NCBI RefSeq assembly: GCF_963678635.1
Contig: NC_087070.1
Coordinates: 42,518,988-42,578,987 of the forward strand
From: Symsagittifera roscoffensis
Taxonomy: Eukaryota; Xenacoelomorpha; Acoela; Convolutidae
Direction: 5' to 3'
DNA: 60,000 nt
Part shown: one piece after another, positions 33,063 through 43,739 of the stretch
How positions within the stretch are numbered: the stretch's first letter is position 1
Layout of the letters: every line of letters begins with the position of its first letter
Program-made: the position numbers and the translations under genes
The notes under the pieces: model-generated
The model's database searches: none
What the model saw: the letters and a program-made list of their open reading frames with translations, nothing else
What the model was told of the DNA's origin: nothing

Positions 33063-33530
33063 AAACTTTACCCAGAATAAAAGTTCAAAGAATGAAAATA
33101 AGTATTTTGATTGAGTTATCAAAATTCAACTACGGAGGCAAACATGGTGGAAGTAAAGTTAATTATTGAACTAGATGCAATTTTCTGGTTAGGAGGAATA
33201 TCATCTTCAAAAATCGCTTCCCAGGAATGCTATCTTTTATCGCATTTTTCAAACATCTTAGCCAATTAATTCATTTGCCGAGCTCTCCTCACGCAATAAG
33301 AATACCAATTTTACAGCATTTACTGCACCAAATTGCAACTGTTGCAAAGTTTTTGCGAGTTTTGCAGCTCAAGCTTCGACCATAGCGGAGCGGCTCTACA
33401 AAAAAGCAATTTGTTTCCCGTTAAAAGTTAAAGTCAGTGAATAATACTTGATATAGAAGAGATAAAAATCCTGAAGAAGCTTCACTTCGTAAAACGTAAA
33501 ATTATAATTTCTTCTTTACGGTTCTTTTTT

Positions 33531-33626
33531 TTGGTAGAGTCATCTCATTAGAGTCAAATGTTTTAAATCTGATAAAAGTTGGTAGAGTCATCTCATTAGA
33601 GTCAAATGTTTAAAATCTGATAAAAG
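33531..33626 (+). repeat. 48-bp direct tandem duplication
   Basis: Two nearly identical 48-base units beginning TTGGTAGAGTCATCTCATTA and ending CTGATAAAAG, one mismatch between them. Recent local duplication, non-coding. Confidence 0.9.
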
Positions 33627-34196
33627 AACGCGCCCCTAAAAAACGGTTATTTACTTTTTCGCAGATAAAAATTTGCTTTTTCGCTCAATTTTAAAATGCC
33701 AATTAAGCCCTTTGGTAGTTTAGATAAATTTATCTGCAATCATTAAAAAGTCATAAGAAATGCGTCACTTTTTGATATTATAAATGCAGAAAGTTATAGT
33801 AGAATGTGTAGGAATGATTTAAAATCATCTACTTTTTATTTTTTATAGAGGCTAGATGTCCTGAATTGAATTGAAACAACCGTAGTTTGAATCAAGTATA
33901 GACATTCCTATGAGCTGGTGCTGATCTATCAGTCGAAAGTTTTTTGTAAATGAGACTTTTCATTTGGTTTTGCAGCAATTAGACCGTAAACACCTCAAGG
34001 TTAATTCTAAATACATGCAAAATTGATTGTAATAAAATAAAATGAAAAAAAAATTAAAAAAATTTGAGTTCTTTAGTGAAAACCATTCCCTCACACGCCA
34101 TATAAAAACTAAGTGATAGAGTTCGCTCCTAGTAACAAATCAATTATTGCAAATAAGCTTTCTTGAACCAATTTGGAACAATTTCTAAGAGCAATA

Positions 34197-35150
34197 AGAC
34201 TGCTCGTATCAGGGCGAAGCCCTGAATGTTCCGACTGCCTTTTAGGGTTTTATGGAGCAGTAATAACATCAAAAAATTAAATGTAATAAAATAAAATGAA
34301 TTTTTTTTTTAAATTTGAAATTTTTTATGAAAATCATCCCCCCACACGCCATATAAAGTTTAAAAAGATAGATTTAGCTCCTTTTAACAAATCAATTATG
34401 GCAAATAATTTTCTTTCAACCAATTTGGAACGATTTTAAGACGGATTAAATCTCCGCTTACGCGTTAATAGCGCGAAATATATTGCGCGTTAATTGTCCC
34501 AAATTGGCCAAAATGGCAATCTTTAAACCCCCATAAGTTTACGAAAAATTATCACAGGTAAAATATCTTTTCAAATTTGAGCTCAGGACAACAATAGCTT
34601 TCGAATGATATAAAAAAAATCCGTCAAAAAAGGCTAGTTAAAAAGTCGAAATTTGTCTGAAGAAAAAAAACCCACCCCGAGCACAAATATTCCGTTACTT
34701 TCGTATCGAAAATCGGAACAATAAATCTCCGCTTACGCGTTAATAGCGCGAAATATATCGCGCGTTAATTGTCCCAAATTGGCCAAAATGGCAATCTTTA
34801 AACCCCCATAACTTTACGAAAAATTATCACAGGTAAAATATCTTTTCAATTTTGAGCTCAGGTCAACAATAGCTTTCGAATGATATAAAAAAATTCCGTC
34901 AAAAATGGCTAGTTAAAAAGTCGAAATTTGTCTGAAGAAAAAAAAAACCACCCCGAGCACAAATATTCCGTTACTTTCGTATCGAAAATCGGAACAATAA
35001 ATCTCCTCTTACGCGTTAATAGCGCTAAACATGTCGCGCGTTAATTGTCACAAATTGGTCAAAATGGCAACACTGAAACCCGCATAACTTTAAGAAAAAT
35101 GATCAGAAGTGAAATATTTTTTCAAATTTACGCTCAAGACAACAATACCT
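34197..35150 (+). repeat. Interspersed repeat with ~276-bp tandem array
   Basis: The copy starts CTGCTCGTATCAGGGCGAAG (a hairpin, AGGGC/GCCCT) and ends in a hairpin around TTCCGTTACTTTCG and CGAAAATCGGAA. The AAATCTCC...ACGCGTTAATAGCGC block starts at 34448, 34723 and 34999, so the last part is a tandem array of about 275-276 bp with a partial third unit. An upstream sub-block (ACACGCCATATAAA) is also doubled at about 34095 and 34350. Non-autonomous element of unknown class. Confidence 0.75.
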
Positions 35151-35888
35151 TTTTAAAAGGGCCATTATTATAGAATGATCTTTCTTTTACGCATATTTAC
35201 CGTAAAATACATAATTTTTATATAATGTCTTAACTGCATATTGCACGTCAATCCATCAAAGCAAATACAAAACTTTGGTTTTCAAAAATTTTATATTATA
35301 TTGGGTTTGTAAATTAGTATGTATAAACTACTACTACATACAAATTTGATACAACACATTTATATGGTGCTGAAATCTGTAATGACTTTTTCTTGCCTCG
35401 ACCACCAAAAAAAGTTACGGAATATTTATGCTCGGGGTATTTTTTGCTCTCAAAACATACTTTGATCCAGTTTAATTTTAACTAACTTTAGTCTGTTCTG
35501 TTCGAATTTAAATAATAAGTGAGAAGAAGATATAAATAGGAAATTTAAACCACAAGTGACAACCACCAGCTCTGAGTCTCATTGAGAAAAATCGTGGAAA
35601 ATCAAGAACGCGAGAACTAAAATCTCAACATTTATTTGAAATATATTTGGTGTGTCTCGGAAGGTAACAGTTTTCAGTGAAATTTCTGGATTTAATATTT
35701 TGTTTTTCTTTTTTTTCTGAACTTCAGGAAGTAAATCAGTAAAGACAAGAAACTGTGTCACATTTTATTCTCTGGTTGACCAACCTGTGCACTCAGTTTT
35801 TTCCAGCTAATTGTGAAGTATAAATTAAAATTTCGCGAGCGCTTGTGCTTGTTATTTGTCACAGTTTTCTTCATTTTAAATTTTTTGT

Positions 35889-37310
35889 ACATAAAAAATA
35901 CACTATTTTCGTTTTTGACCAGTAAAAATTCAAAAACAGCTTCATTTTTTTACATTCGTTTTTTTTTAAATATACGGTTCATAGTGTCTGATGACTTAGC
36001 AAAAAAAAATCAAAATTTCAGAAAAAATACGTTTCTTGCTGGCTTGATACTTAAGGCCGTTGAAGCAAACCAACTTTGATAAAAAAAATTAAATTGCTGA
36101 TGAAAACTTACTTTAAAAAATATACTTTTTTCATTTGTTCTCCACCTAGAGACACCTCGCGAATGGCTGTTTTTTTGCAAAAAATTAGCATCCTTACTTC
36201 TTTTGTAAAAAATATTTTTTTTTGTTGGATTGCTTCATTAAAATTAAATCGTTTTTTAAATGAGTTTTATTTTTTTCTTAAGTCTTTGTAGTGTAAAATA
36301 ATGTTGTTTCATCCACAAAAATCCAAACTTTTTAAAAATAAAAAAGTGGTTTATGAAGTGCAAAAAGGAAACAGCAGCGGCCCAAAAACAGGTTTCTGAT
36401 GCACAGTTTTTTTTGAAGCATGTTAGGATTTTTTTCTTTTTTAAGACCAGTATTTGAAAAGACTAGTGAAATATGGCTGTATTAGATTGTACAAAAACCA
36501 CGAAAACCAATGTCTTCTAATTTTTTCAGCAGAAAAACCAGTCAGTGGTGTCAACCGCTATTTGGAAATCTCCGATGCTGCTCTTTTGGACGCATCTTTA
36601 ATTTGTGCAGTCCCTGATTATGTAGTAAACTGTCATCACATCTTCTAGGACAACAAACTTTTGCAGTTGGGTGCTGATAAGGTCCGACATTTGAGCATAC
36701 AGTCTTTTATTTACCCCTAATTACACCATTGGATCTGTAATGGCAGCGGAAGTTTTCTGGAGCTGAATTCGGCAAAAAAGAATGCAACTAGGGCGCAAAT
36801 GACAGTTCAAAAAGTTATCTAGGAAATTTTTTAAACAAAATTTAGGCTCAAGAGATGTTTTGATCTGAAACTTTTTTGGGGGGTTTCAAATTCAGCTAAT
36901 TTAGTCCATTTACAAAACTATGAGCGTAATATTTTGCGTTCTGATGAACCTGGCGGAAATTTTTTTGAAAGATTTCAAAAGCATAGTGCGAATATATTTG
37001 CGGTTTTTAACGAATGAGCTGCAAATGAACCTGGCTCAAAATTTTGTGAAGACTATTAAATGTGTGACTTTGATCAATTTGTTATCCCCCATTGGCGTGC
37101 AAGAATTTCGTTTCTGACCAGTAAGAATTCAAAAACAGTGTCATTTTTTCGTTATGTTCTTTTTTTTAAATAAATGGTCCATAAGGTCTGGTGACTTGGC
37201 AAAAAAAGTTACAAAATTTCAGAAAAAAAACATTTCTGGCTGTCTTGATACTTAAAAATGTTAAAGCAAACCAACCTTGATAAAAAAATTAACTTGCTGA
37301 TGAAACTCAC
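35889..37310 (+). repeat. Duplicated repeat unit that later received element B
   Basis: The segments 35889-36108 and 37106-37310 share GACCAGTAA, AATTCAAAAACAG, TTGATACTTAA and GCAAACCAAC in order. The second is preceded at 37014 by GAGCTGCAAATGAACCTGGC, which also describes the two flanks of element B put together. This gives an internal empty-site reference for the insertion. Confidence 0.7.
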
Positions 37311-37355
37311 ATTCTTGTCTGTTACCACCCACAAACTAATGAGTGAGCTGCCAAT

Positions 37356-37763
37356 TGAGTTAGGACCGAAGTGTAACTCATAGAGTAATTTCGGATAGGG
37401 TACACCGTCTGCTCGTCACGCTATCTTATTTTCGGCCGGATAGATTCGTGCAACTTCTTAGTCTAATACCGATCCTAATCTTACTCTTATACTATCTAGT
37501 CTCAGGTTGTTTAACTAGTCTCTGCTAGGCTCAATAGATCTAGGGTATACTGGTTTATTGCGGCTGCTGAAGTGCTCGGGAGAGTCCAACTAATTTCTAA
37601 GTTAAATTCAAATCTCTCTGGTGCTGAAATTACAAGTAACTTCAGCACTTACAAATAAGTGGGTTGTTAGTTAGATGGATCATGATTGGTTAATATTAAA
37701 TACTTTACATTGGTAAAACATTTAATTTATCCAATCATAAAATATAGTTTAGATCAGGTTTCA
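37356..37763 (-). repeat. 3' LTR of element B (408 bp)
   Basis: Identical to the 5' LTR by visual comparison. The 28-base palindrome at 37621-37648 has one mismatch relative to elements A and the solo LTR. The sense strand carries AATAAA near its middle. Confidence 0.95.
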
Positions 37764-39324
37764 CCCATCCGGGTTTTACAGAGTTTTTTAGAACAGTTCT
37801 TCTGTAATTCAAGGGTGGATGATGGACGTTGGTATTTGGCGAACATCATAATTTTCTTTCGCTTCTTCTTGTGACAACGACTGAGTCTCTGCAACAAAGT
37901 CAATTCTGATTCCAGAATGGTTGGCTATGTCAGGTTTTTCTGTTCTGCGTGGAGAACTTCTTTTGTGTATGATCTAGTTTGGGAATGGCGTGGAGATTGT
38001 GCGTGGAGGGGATGCCTGGTTACTCGGATCTGTACGTATACTTGAACATCGAGGTGGTCATTGGTCTAGTTCAATGAAGTCCTTTTCTGCGAAGTCAAGT
38101 CGTACTCTAAATCCTTTGAGTTGTGATTGTGAGCGGCATATCGATTGTAGTTGGTCATTCTCTCTCGAGTGTAGTGAGGTCGTCTTGTCTTTTGATGTTC
38201 GTCCTTGGTGTTGTATTCTGATCTATATATTGCATCATGTGATTTTACATTTTATAAAACTTTTATTAGTTTAATATTTTTTAATAATGATTTTAGTTAG
38301 TTGTTTTCACAAAAGCTTTTTGTTTTAGTTCGGTTATTTTGAAGAGTTACTCACCCTTGAGTAGCTCTTATTAAAAATAAAGGTGTGGTCACAAAGCGTG
38401 GATGTAGCGCGGTGGGTTAGGCCGGCTATAGAGCATGCTCAGGACGTCCTTTCCTGGTGGGTTAGGCCAGGAGTGGGAGTATGATTTCATGCGGTGTTTG
38501 TGAGGGGTCCTGTTATGTGACAACGTTTTATGTTGGGTTTGTTGTGGTTTTACTTATGTCTTGTTGGTTATGTACTTTTTCCAAAAAGCAAATTGTTTGT
38601 GGTATGGGTTTGTCTTTCGACTTTTTTGTGTTTTATTATTTCTTTCTAAGACTTTGTAATAGTCTTCAAAAGAATAAATTATCCAGTTTTAAACTGGGTT
38701 AATCCGGTTTGGGTACCGTTGGTTTCCTTTTCTTAGTCATGCTGTTATTCTATGATTTGTGGTATTTAGTAAGCTGCGTTGGTTAGTTTTGTTTAGTATA
38801 TGATTCCTTTCCAACCGGGTTAAAGGAAAGTTTGAAACATGTTATTGTATGTTAGAGTTGTTGAGTGTGAAAACTTGAAACTGAAATTCATTATTTTAAA
38901 CAATTCTTCGTGGGCGAGCTGTGCGAGTGTGGATAGAATTTCTGTGCGAATGAAAGAAAATATCAAAAGGTTAGTACTGCAATTGCATTTTATTAATTTA
39001 CTACATAGAATTTAGAAATTTACTGCTAGTTATGGGGAAATGTTAAGATACAAATTTTCATCATATGTAGATTTACTGCTTTTTGGGGGAAAATTTTATA
39101 AATTAATTTACTGCATTGGTATTATATTTATTTAATTGTTGGTGCAAAAGTTTAATAGGGTTTTGAACAGTTTTGAAGAAGTTTGCTATTTTTTATTTTT
39201 CTTTTGTGAATTTTTCAGATGATCTAGGATGAAGGCTAAAAATCTAAAGAAAACATGAATAAAGAATGGTGAGTTTTTAATATTGTAATTAATTAGTAAT
39301 ATTTATTTAATTCATACTTACCTG
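37764..39324 (-). other. 3' non-coding region of element B
   Basis: 1.56 kb between the 599-codon ORF and the 3' LTR. No ORF with an ATG and convincing composition; a 57-codon ATG-less open stretch lies around 38070-38240 in sense. The bases next to the LTR (sense GGATGGG) are a short purine tract, the probable plus-strand primer. On the plus strand at 38398-38470 GGTGGGTTAGGCC occurs twice beside a tRNA A-box-like TAGCGCGGTGG. The plus strand also repeats ATTTACTGC at about 39000-39110. Confidence 0.55.
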
Positions 39325-41124
39325 TTAGTCGTCGGGGAAAAAACCGTGGGGGAAGATGTCGTGAATTAGTTCTGAAGTTGTTAGTAGTTTAGCTAAGATG
39401 CGGATGATATTTTTAGTTTGAAGCAGTGGCCAAAGCAATTGAAGTGCCTTAATAGTGGTTAGTTCTTCAGTGCCTACTGCAAACTCATAAGGTGTGTTTT
39501 GGATTAAGTTATATAATTTGTGGTTAAATTTAGTGTTGTGGATGAATTCTAAAATTGGGATTTCTATAGGTTGTAGGAACTCGTGCGGGATAAGGAAGGG
39601 TCGGGATTCTTCGGCGTTGAAGGTCTTGGTGATGGGGCAGAAAATGTAAATTTGGGTTATGGGGTCATAATTACGAAGAATACCATGGAGGTTAGTGTCT
39701 TTAATACAATATGTGAAATTTAGGAAATATGGTGAAGTGTATTTTGAATTGATGAATTGGAAACGATGGTGTGGTTGTCTAGAGGGTGTGTGGAGGTCAA
39801 AGTGATTTTGGATGAAACGATAGTAACTGTATGTATGTGTTTGTTTAGTGCGCAACATAATATCGTGTGAGCAGTGTAAATCTCTTTCGTGCGGTGCAAG
39901 GAAATGAAAGGTTAGTGAAAATATTTGGAAGCGTTCTTTAAAACTTTCGTATGCTTGTGTGTCTGTTAGTGCTTCTGAAATAATGTGATCAAACTTGCGG
40001 TCGAAGATGTTTAGTGTAAATATATATGGTGTCTTGATGAAAAATTTCTCGGTGATTTGTGGATTAGCGAAGCGATCGTCGTCTAAGAATTGATCTTGGT
40101 TAGCTCTAATGATGTTGTGATCGTAGTATTCTAGTGTATATTCATTAGCTCTAGGTGCAGTGTGTATTTTTAGTGATTTTTTATATCCAACGTAAGTAAA
40201 CTGTCTAGGGGTTAGTGGTGTAGTTAGTCGATATAGCATGTCCTTGTTTCGTTCTATATCGATGGAAGTGTTGGATAAAGGTAAGCAAAGGGGGTTAGTG
40301 AAATGATAGTATGAAGTCCAAGAGAGAGTGGGCATTAAAACGTATTCATCTACAAAGTTGCGTGTTTCGTTAGCGTCGTGAGGGGTGTTTAAGGTGTATT
40401 GTGGAAATGAGGGTAAAGTGATAGCTAAAAATTCTTTAGTGTTAGTATGCTGGGGGTGGTTGATGTATTCACGGGCTGTTCCTGGTTTTGCTGGGAAAGG
40501 ATGGTTGGGGAATTTTCTTTTAAAAGTGCGGTAAGCTCTATTAGTGTTTAGGGAAGATATAGTGGATGTGGATGATGGTGTTAATGATTCAGTATAATTT
40601 GAAGAGGGTGTAGGGGGATTGGATGAATTTGTAGTGGAGGAGATTTGGTTTATGGTCGGGGTGTTAAGGTGGTAGGGTTGCTGTTGGAGGGTAATAAAAT
40701 TATCTAGCTCTGGGGAGATTCGGGGGGTGTCTGGAGAATGAGATGATTGGTCAGATTGGTATGAGGAGTAGGTTGGGGTAACTTGGGAAGCATAAGAGGG
40801 TGTCGGAGTGATTGGGTCAGGGTTATTGGACAATATGGGTTGAAAAGGAGGTTGAGAAAAATTAGAAGGGTTATGAAAATTATTGGATGGGGATGGTTCT
40901 GAGTCGGCAAATTCATCGGGGGTTTCAATATTCGGGTTATTTAGCTGCGAGATGGAGTATAAAACTGAAATATGTGAGTTAGTGTCGGAATTCATGCCTG
41001 ATGTTACATTGCTAGATGGAAAATCGGGTGGCGGAAAAGCAAAAAGTGGTATGATTGGGATTGAAGAGGTAAGATTGGTTGGATGGGAATTTGATCGGTG
41101 TAGTGATCCAAGTTGGCGGCTCAT
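39325..41124 (-). CDS. ORF f of element B, unknown protein (599 aa)
   Basis: Begins MSRQLGSLHRSNSHPT at an ATG that overlaps the stop of the upstream envelope frame as ATGA. Residues 1-200 are Ser/Thr/Pro/Asn-rich and probably disordered; residues about 205-599 look globular, with many aromatic residues, several His and Cys (LHCSHDIM, TYCIKD) and a helical C-terminus. No signal peptide or clear membrane segment. I recognise no family. As the last ORF of the 3' cluster it is probably made by reinitiation after the envelope frame or from a spliced RNA. No counterpart is visible for element A, whose region lies outside the window. Confidence 0.75.
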   Translation of the reverse strand: MSRQLGSLHRSNSHPTNLTSSIPIIPLFAFPPPDFPSSNVTSGMNSDTNSHISVLYSISQLNNPNIETPDEFADSEPSPSNNFHNPSNFSQPPFQPILSNNPDPITPTPSYASQVTPTYSSYQSDQSSHSPDTPRISPELDNFITLQQQPYHLNTPTINQISSTTNSSNPPTPSSNYTESLTPSSTSTISSLNTNRAYRTFKRKFPNHPFPAKPGTAREYINHPQHTNTKEFLAITLPSFPQYTLNTPHDANETRNFVDEYVLMPTLSWTSYYHFTNPLCLPLSNTSIDIERNKDMLYRLTTPLTPRQFTYVGYKKSLKIHTAPRANEYTLEYYDHNIIRANQDQFLDDDRFANPQITEKFFIKTPYIFTLNIFDRKFDHIISEALTDTQAYESFKERFQIFSLTFHFLAPHERDLHCSHDIMLRTKQTHTYSYYRFIQNHFDLHTPSRQPHHRFQFINSKYTSPYFLNFTYCIKDTNLHGILRNYDPITQIYIFCPITKTFNAEESRPFLIPHEFLQPIEIPILEFIHNTKFNHKLYNLIQNTPYEFAVGTEELTTIKALQLLWPLLQTKNIIRILAKLLTTSELIHDIFPHGFFPDD

Positions 41125-42368
41125 CGTGGGCTAAAAAAAACATTATTTTGAGACTGAAAAGCGGTGGTATGGGGTTGTTCAATAATTTGTTCATAAGTAT
41201 TATCATCTTGTGACTGGTGTGTCATTATATGTTGGACGGGACTTTGTGATGTATTGAGTCGAAAATTTGGATTATGTGTGATTGCTAAATTTCGAAAATT
41301 TCGTGGGACTAGGGATAGTGGATGATTATTTGGTAGGGATGGTAGTTGTGGTGCCGTTGGCTGTGTGTCGACATTGTTATGTTCTTCGTCGTATGTATTT
41401 TGTCGTGTTGTTATTTTTGTGTTATATTCTTTTATTTGTGCGTCTAAAAGAATTTTGTTTATAGATGTGGAAAAAATTCCAAAAAATCCTGCAAAGAGTA
41501 TGCGTGCTACGCTTGCTTGTCTGTTTACTTGTGTGTGTATAGCACATGTATTGTAGATTCCTTTTAAGAGTGAGAAAAGAAATCCAATAAAGTTAAACAT
41601 TGCGTATAAAATAGTCAATTTTTCTAAGATGTAGTAGGGCCATCCTAGAAAATCTAGGATCTCATTTTTGAGTGTAACAAAGCTAAAAATGTTAATTGGT
41701 GATATATCTTGGGGACGGTATTTTTCGCCGTTTAGATATATATAATCTTTAATGTCTTTAAAATATCCGCTATAGTCTTGTGTGTAGATATCGGCAAATC
41801 CTGCGGTTTCTGCAAGTTTGCGTAAATTTTGGTCTATTGATTGTCTTTGTATAGTGTCCATTTGTGTTAATAATTCTTGGAATTGTTGTGTTCTAATGTG
41901 ATGTTGAATATCTGATTTTGAGTATATTCCTATTGATTGTAAGTCTATATTTGGGTTTCGAGCAATAGCGCGAATGCTTTCTGGTGAAAATTTTTTGAGT
42001 GATTGCATTAATGTGGGATATGGAGTGAGAAGATAATATTTATTTTCATCAGGGTTTAGTTGTACTACATTGTGGCTATTTTCTGATCCACATGGGACTG
42101 CGGTATCCCAGAAATAGGTTCTTCGTGAAAGTGTATCCACGAAATGTACTTTATTCTTATAAAAGATAGGGATTCTTTTATAACATCGTTTATCTTCAAA
42201 AACGTATAGTGGTGATACTTTTTTGGTACAAGTATAAAACCATAAGATGTTTCCTTCATAGTCTAAAAAATTTGATCTATTTCCTGATAATAAGTATCCT
42301 GCGTAGGGTATTTTTAATACTGCTAGTGCAAGTGATTGTAATATTTGTGTTCGTTCTAATTCGCATAG
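41121..42368 (-). CDS. Envelope-like gene, C-terminal membrane part of element B
   Basis: Open in the same frame as the upstream 456-codon envelope piece, directly after a single TAA (42369-42371), with no ATG at its start; the piece marked by a GTG at 42140 is only part of it. It contains Cys-bearing ectodomain sequence, helical segments, a strong membrane helix (ILYAMFNFIGFLFSLL, about 41560-41620) and a cytoplasmic tail of more than 130 residues ending FFSPR. Its stop forms ATGA with the start of ORF f. It would anchor the surface protein if the TAA is read through or absent in active copies. Confidence 0.75.
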   Translation of the reverse strand, partial: LCELERTQILQSLALAVLKIPYAGYLLSGNRSNFLDYEGNILWFYTCTKKVSPLYVFEDKRCYKRIPIFYKNKVHFVDTLSRRTYFWDTAVPCGSENSHNVVQLNPDENKYYLLTPYPTLMQSLKKFSPESIRAIARNPNIDLQSIGIYSKSDIQHHIRTQQFQELLTQMDTIQRQSIDQNLRKLAETAGFADIYTQDYSGYFKDIKDYIYLNGEKYRPQDISPINIFSFVTLKNEILDFLGWPYYILEKLTILYAMFNFIGFLFSLLKGIYNTCAIHTQVNRQASVARILFAGFFGIFSTSINKILLDAQIKEYNTKITTRQNTYDEEHNNVDTQPTAPQLPSLPNNHPLSLVPRNFRNLAITHNPNFRLNTSQSPVQHIMTHQSQDDNTYEQIIEQPHTTAFQSQNNVFFSPR

Positions 42369-43739
42369 TTAGTGTAGTGTTTCTAATTCGGAGAGTGACA
42401 TTTCTTGAAAAATGCGGCTAATTGTATAGTCTAGTTTCATATCCAAATGAATATCATAGTGGATATTACCGAAATATGTAGCATTCATTAGTGATAATTC
42501 TTGTAAGCGTGTGCTTCTGGTGTCATAAGGTTTTAGATGTCCACCAGGTTGTCCGTTGCTTTTTTCAAAATTAACTGGTATATAGGATGTTCCTTCGTTT
42601 AGAGGATGACCTGTGGCATATGGGTCGATTTTTACTTTTCCAGTGGTCATGTCGAATCCTTTTTCGTATTCAACTAATATTTCAGAGTATTGTGTTCTGT
42701 GAAGTGGATTCCTGTATTTACATGCAAGTTCTGTTTCTTGATATATTTGAAAACGTGTCAATTTATTTTCTATATTGTCTATGTTTCTAAAATCGGAACT
42801 TAGTTTGCGTGATGGATGGACTTGTTCATATGGAATTGATTGTATAAAATATTTTTCGTGAAATTTTATCATACGAGCGTGTATTTTTGCTACTTGAAAT
42901 GTTGTACATGTATCTTCGGGGAACCAAACAATTGTTGCTTGTGTTCTCGTTGTAGGGTTGCAATATCCTTGATCATTTTTACAAGGTAGTCGGATTCCTT
43001 GATAGATCATTGTATTATCAGATAAATCTCGTGTGAGTTGTATTTTTTCGAGTTGTATTTTCCAATCGAAAAACATTATTTCTTGGTATCCTTTATTTTT
43101 CGTGTCTGCTTTGCAGTTTGATGGGTTATTTATACCAATGTGTGGTATCCAATGTTTATCATGTAGGTCATAGGTTAATCGTCCGTGTGCGCCGTTATAC
43201 GGGTATTTTTCGTCTAGTTTTATATGTCCTTGGTGTCTTTCAAGTTGTGATTGATGTACAGAGTCTGAAAAAACTTGAAAATTAACTAATTTTCTTTGGG
43301 AGTTTTTATTCTGTGTGATGTTTAGTCTAAGTAATTCATTTTTACAATCGTCGGGATTGAGATGTAAAAGACGTTCTATATTACTTTGATAGAATGATTC
43401 ATGGTCAAGTCGGTTTTTGTTTCCGTTCGAGACTTGTGAACAATGTACTTTCTTTTCGGAAAATGTCGCTGTGAATTTATAACCTGTAACTGTTGTTGCT
43501 CGGGCTTTTGAATAGAGTGTTGCTATTATATCTGTGGTTTCTATAGCTTGTGGTTCTGTTTCACATTGTGATACTTGATTTATTGCATATTTGTGTAGTG
43601 TTTTTTGTTCATTTTCTTCGCAATCGTAATGTGTTACTAATAAATCTTGTGGTCCTGTACGAGGGGAAGGGTTTATGTTTTGATTTGAGGTTACTAGAAA
43701 AAGGAGTTGGAGAAAAATTAATAATTTTAGAATATACAT
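42369..43739 (-). CDS. Envelope-like glycoprotein, N-terminal part of element B (456 aa to TAA)
   Basis: The ATG lies inside the last codons of ORF c (13-base overlap). Residues 1-18 (MYILKLLIFLQLLFLVTS) form a signal peptide. The ectodomain has about ten Cys, several N-glycosylation sequons (e.g. NITQN, NATY) and a dibasic-type R-S-T-R near residues 408-411, a possible furin site. An in-frame TAA followed by CTA ends it, and the frame continues for about 415 codons with a membrane anchor. Position after pol, signal peptide, Cys-rich ectodomain and anchor support an envelope. The early DC and VSQCE spacing recalls chuvirus-type class III glycoproteins; that is a weak impression, not a match. 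Confidence 0.75.
   Translation of the reverse strand: MYILKLLIFLQLLFLVTSNQNINPSPRTGPQDLLVTHYDCEENEQKTLHKYAINQVSQCETEPQAIETTDIIATLYSKARATTVTGYKFTATFSEKKVHCSQVSNGNKNRLDHESFYQSNIERLLHLNPDDCKNELLRLNITQNKNSQRKLVNFQVFSDSVHQSQLERHQGHIKLDEKYPYNGAHGRLTYDLHDKHWIPHIGINNPSNCKADTKNKGYQEIMFFDWKIQLEKIQLTRDLSDNTMIYQGIRLPCKNDQGYCNPTTRTQATIVWFPEDTCTTFQVAKIHARMIKFHEKYFIQSIPYEQVHPSRKLSSDFRNIDNIENKLTRFQIYQETELACKYRNPLHRTQYSEILVEYEKGFDMTTGKVKIDPYATGHPLNEGTSYIPVNFEKSNGQPGGHLKPYDTRSTRLQELSLMNATYFGNIHYDIHLDMKLDYTISRIFQEMSLSELETLH

Larger units (their letters stand above)
32424..37355. other. Repeat-rich region without genes between elements C and B
   Basis: No coding gene seen. It contains an inverted copy of an interspersed repeat family (32610-33062), a 48-bp tandem duplication (33531-33626), a forward copy with tandem extension (34197-35150), a short inverted fragment near 35408-35450, and a second repeat unit duplicated at 35889-36108 and 37014-37310. 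The remaining sequence is AT-rich with no recognised signal. Confidence 0.6.

Noticed and set aside
34448-35150. CRISPR-like array
   Set aside because: The ~276-bp units are direct tandem copies without short repeats and unique spacers, and the genome is eukaryotic.
38395-38470. tRNA-like or SINE head on the plus strand (A-box-like TAGCGCGGTGG)
   Set aside because: No B box or cloverleaf found nearby and no poly-A tail, so not supported as an RNA gene.
40704-40928. 74-codon frame inside ORF f
   Set aside because: Alternative frame of the Pro/Ser/Thr-rich segment of ORF f; no independent support.
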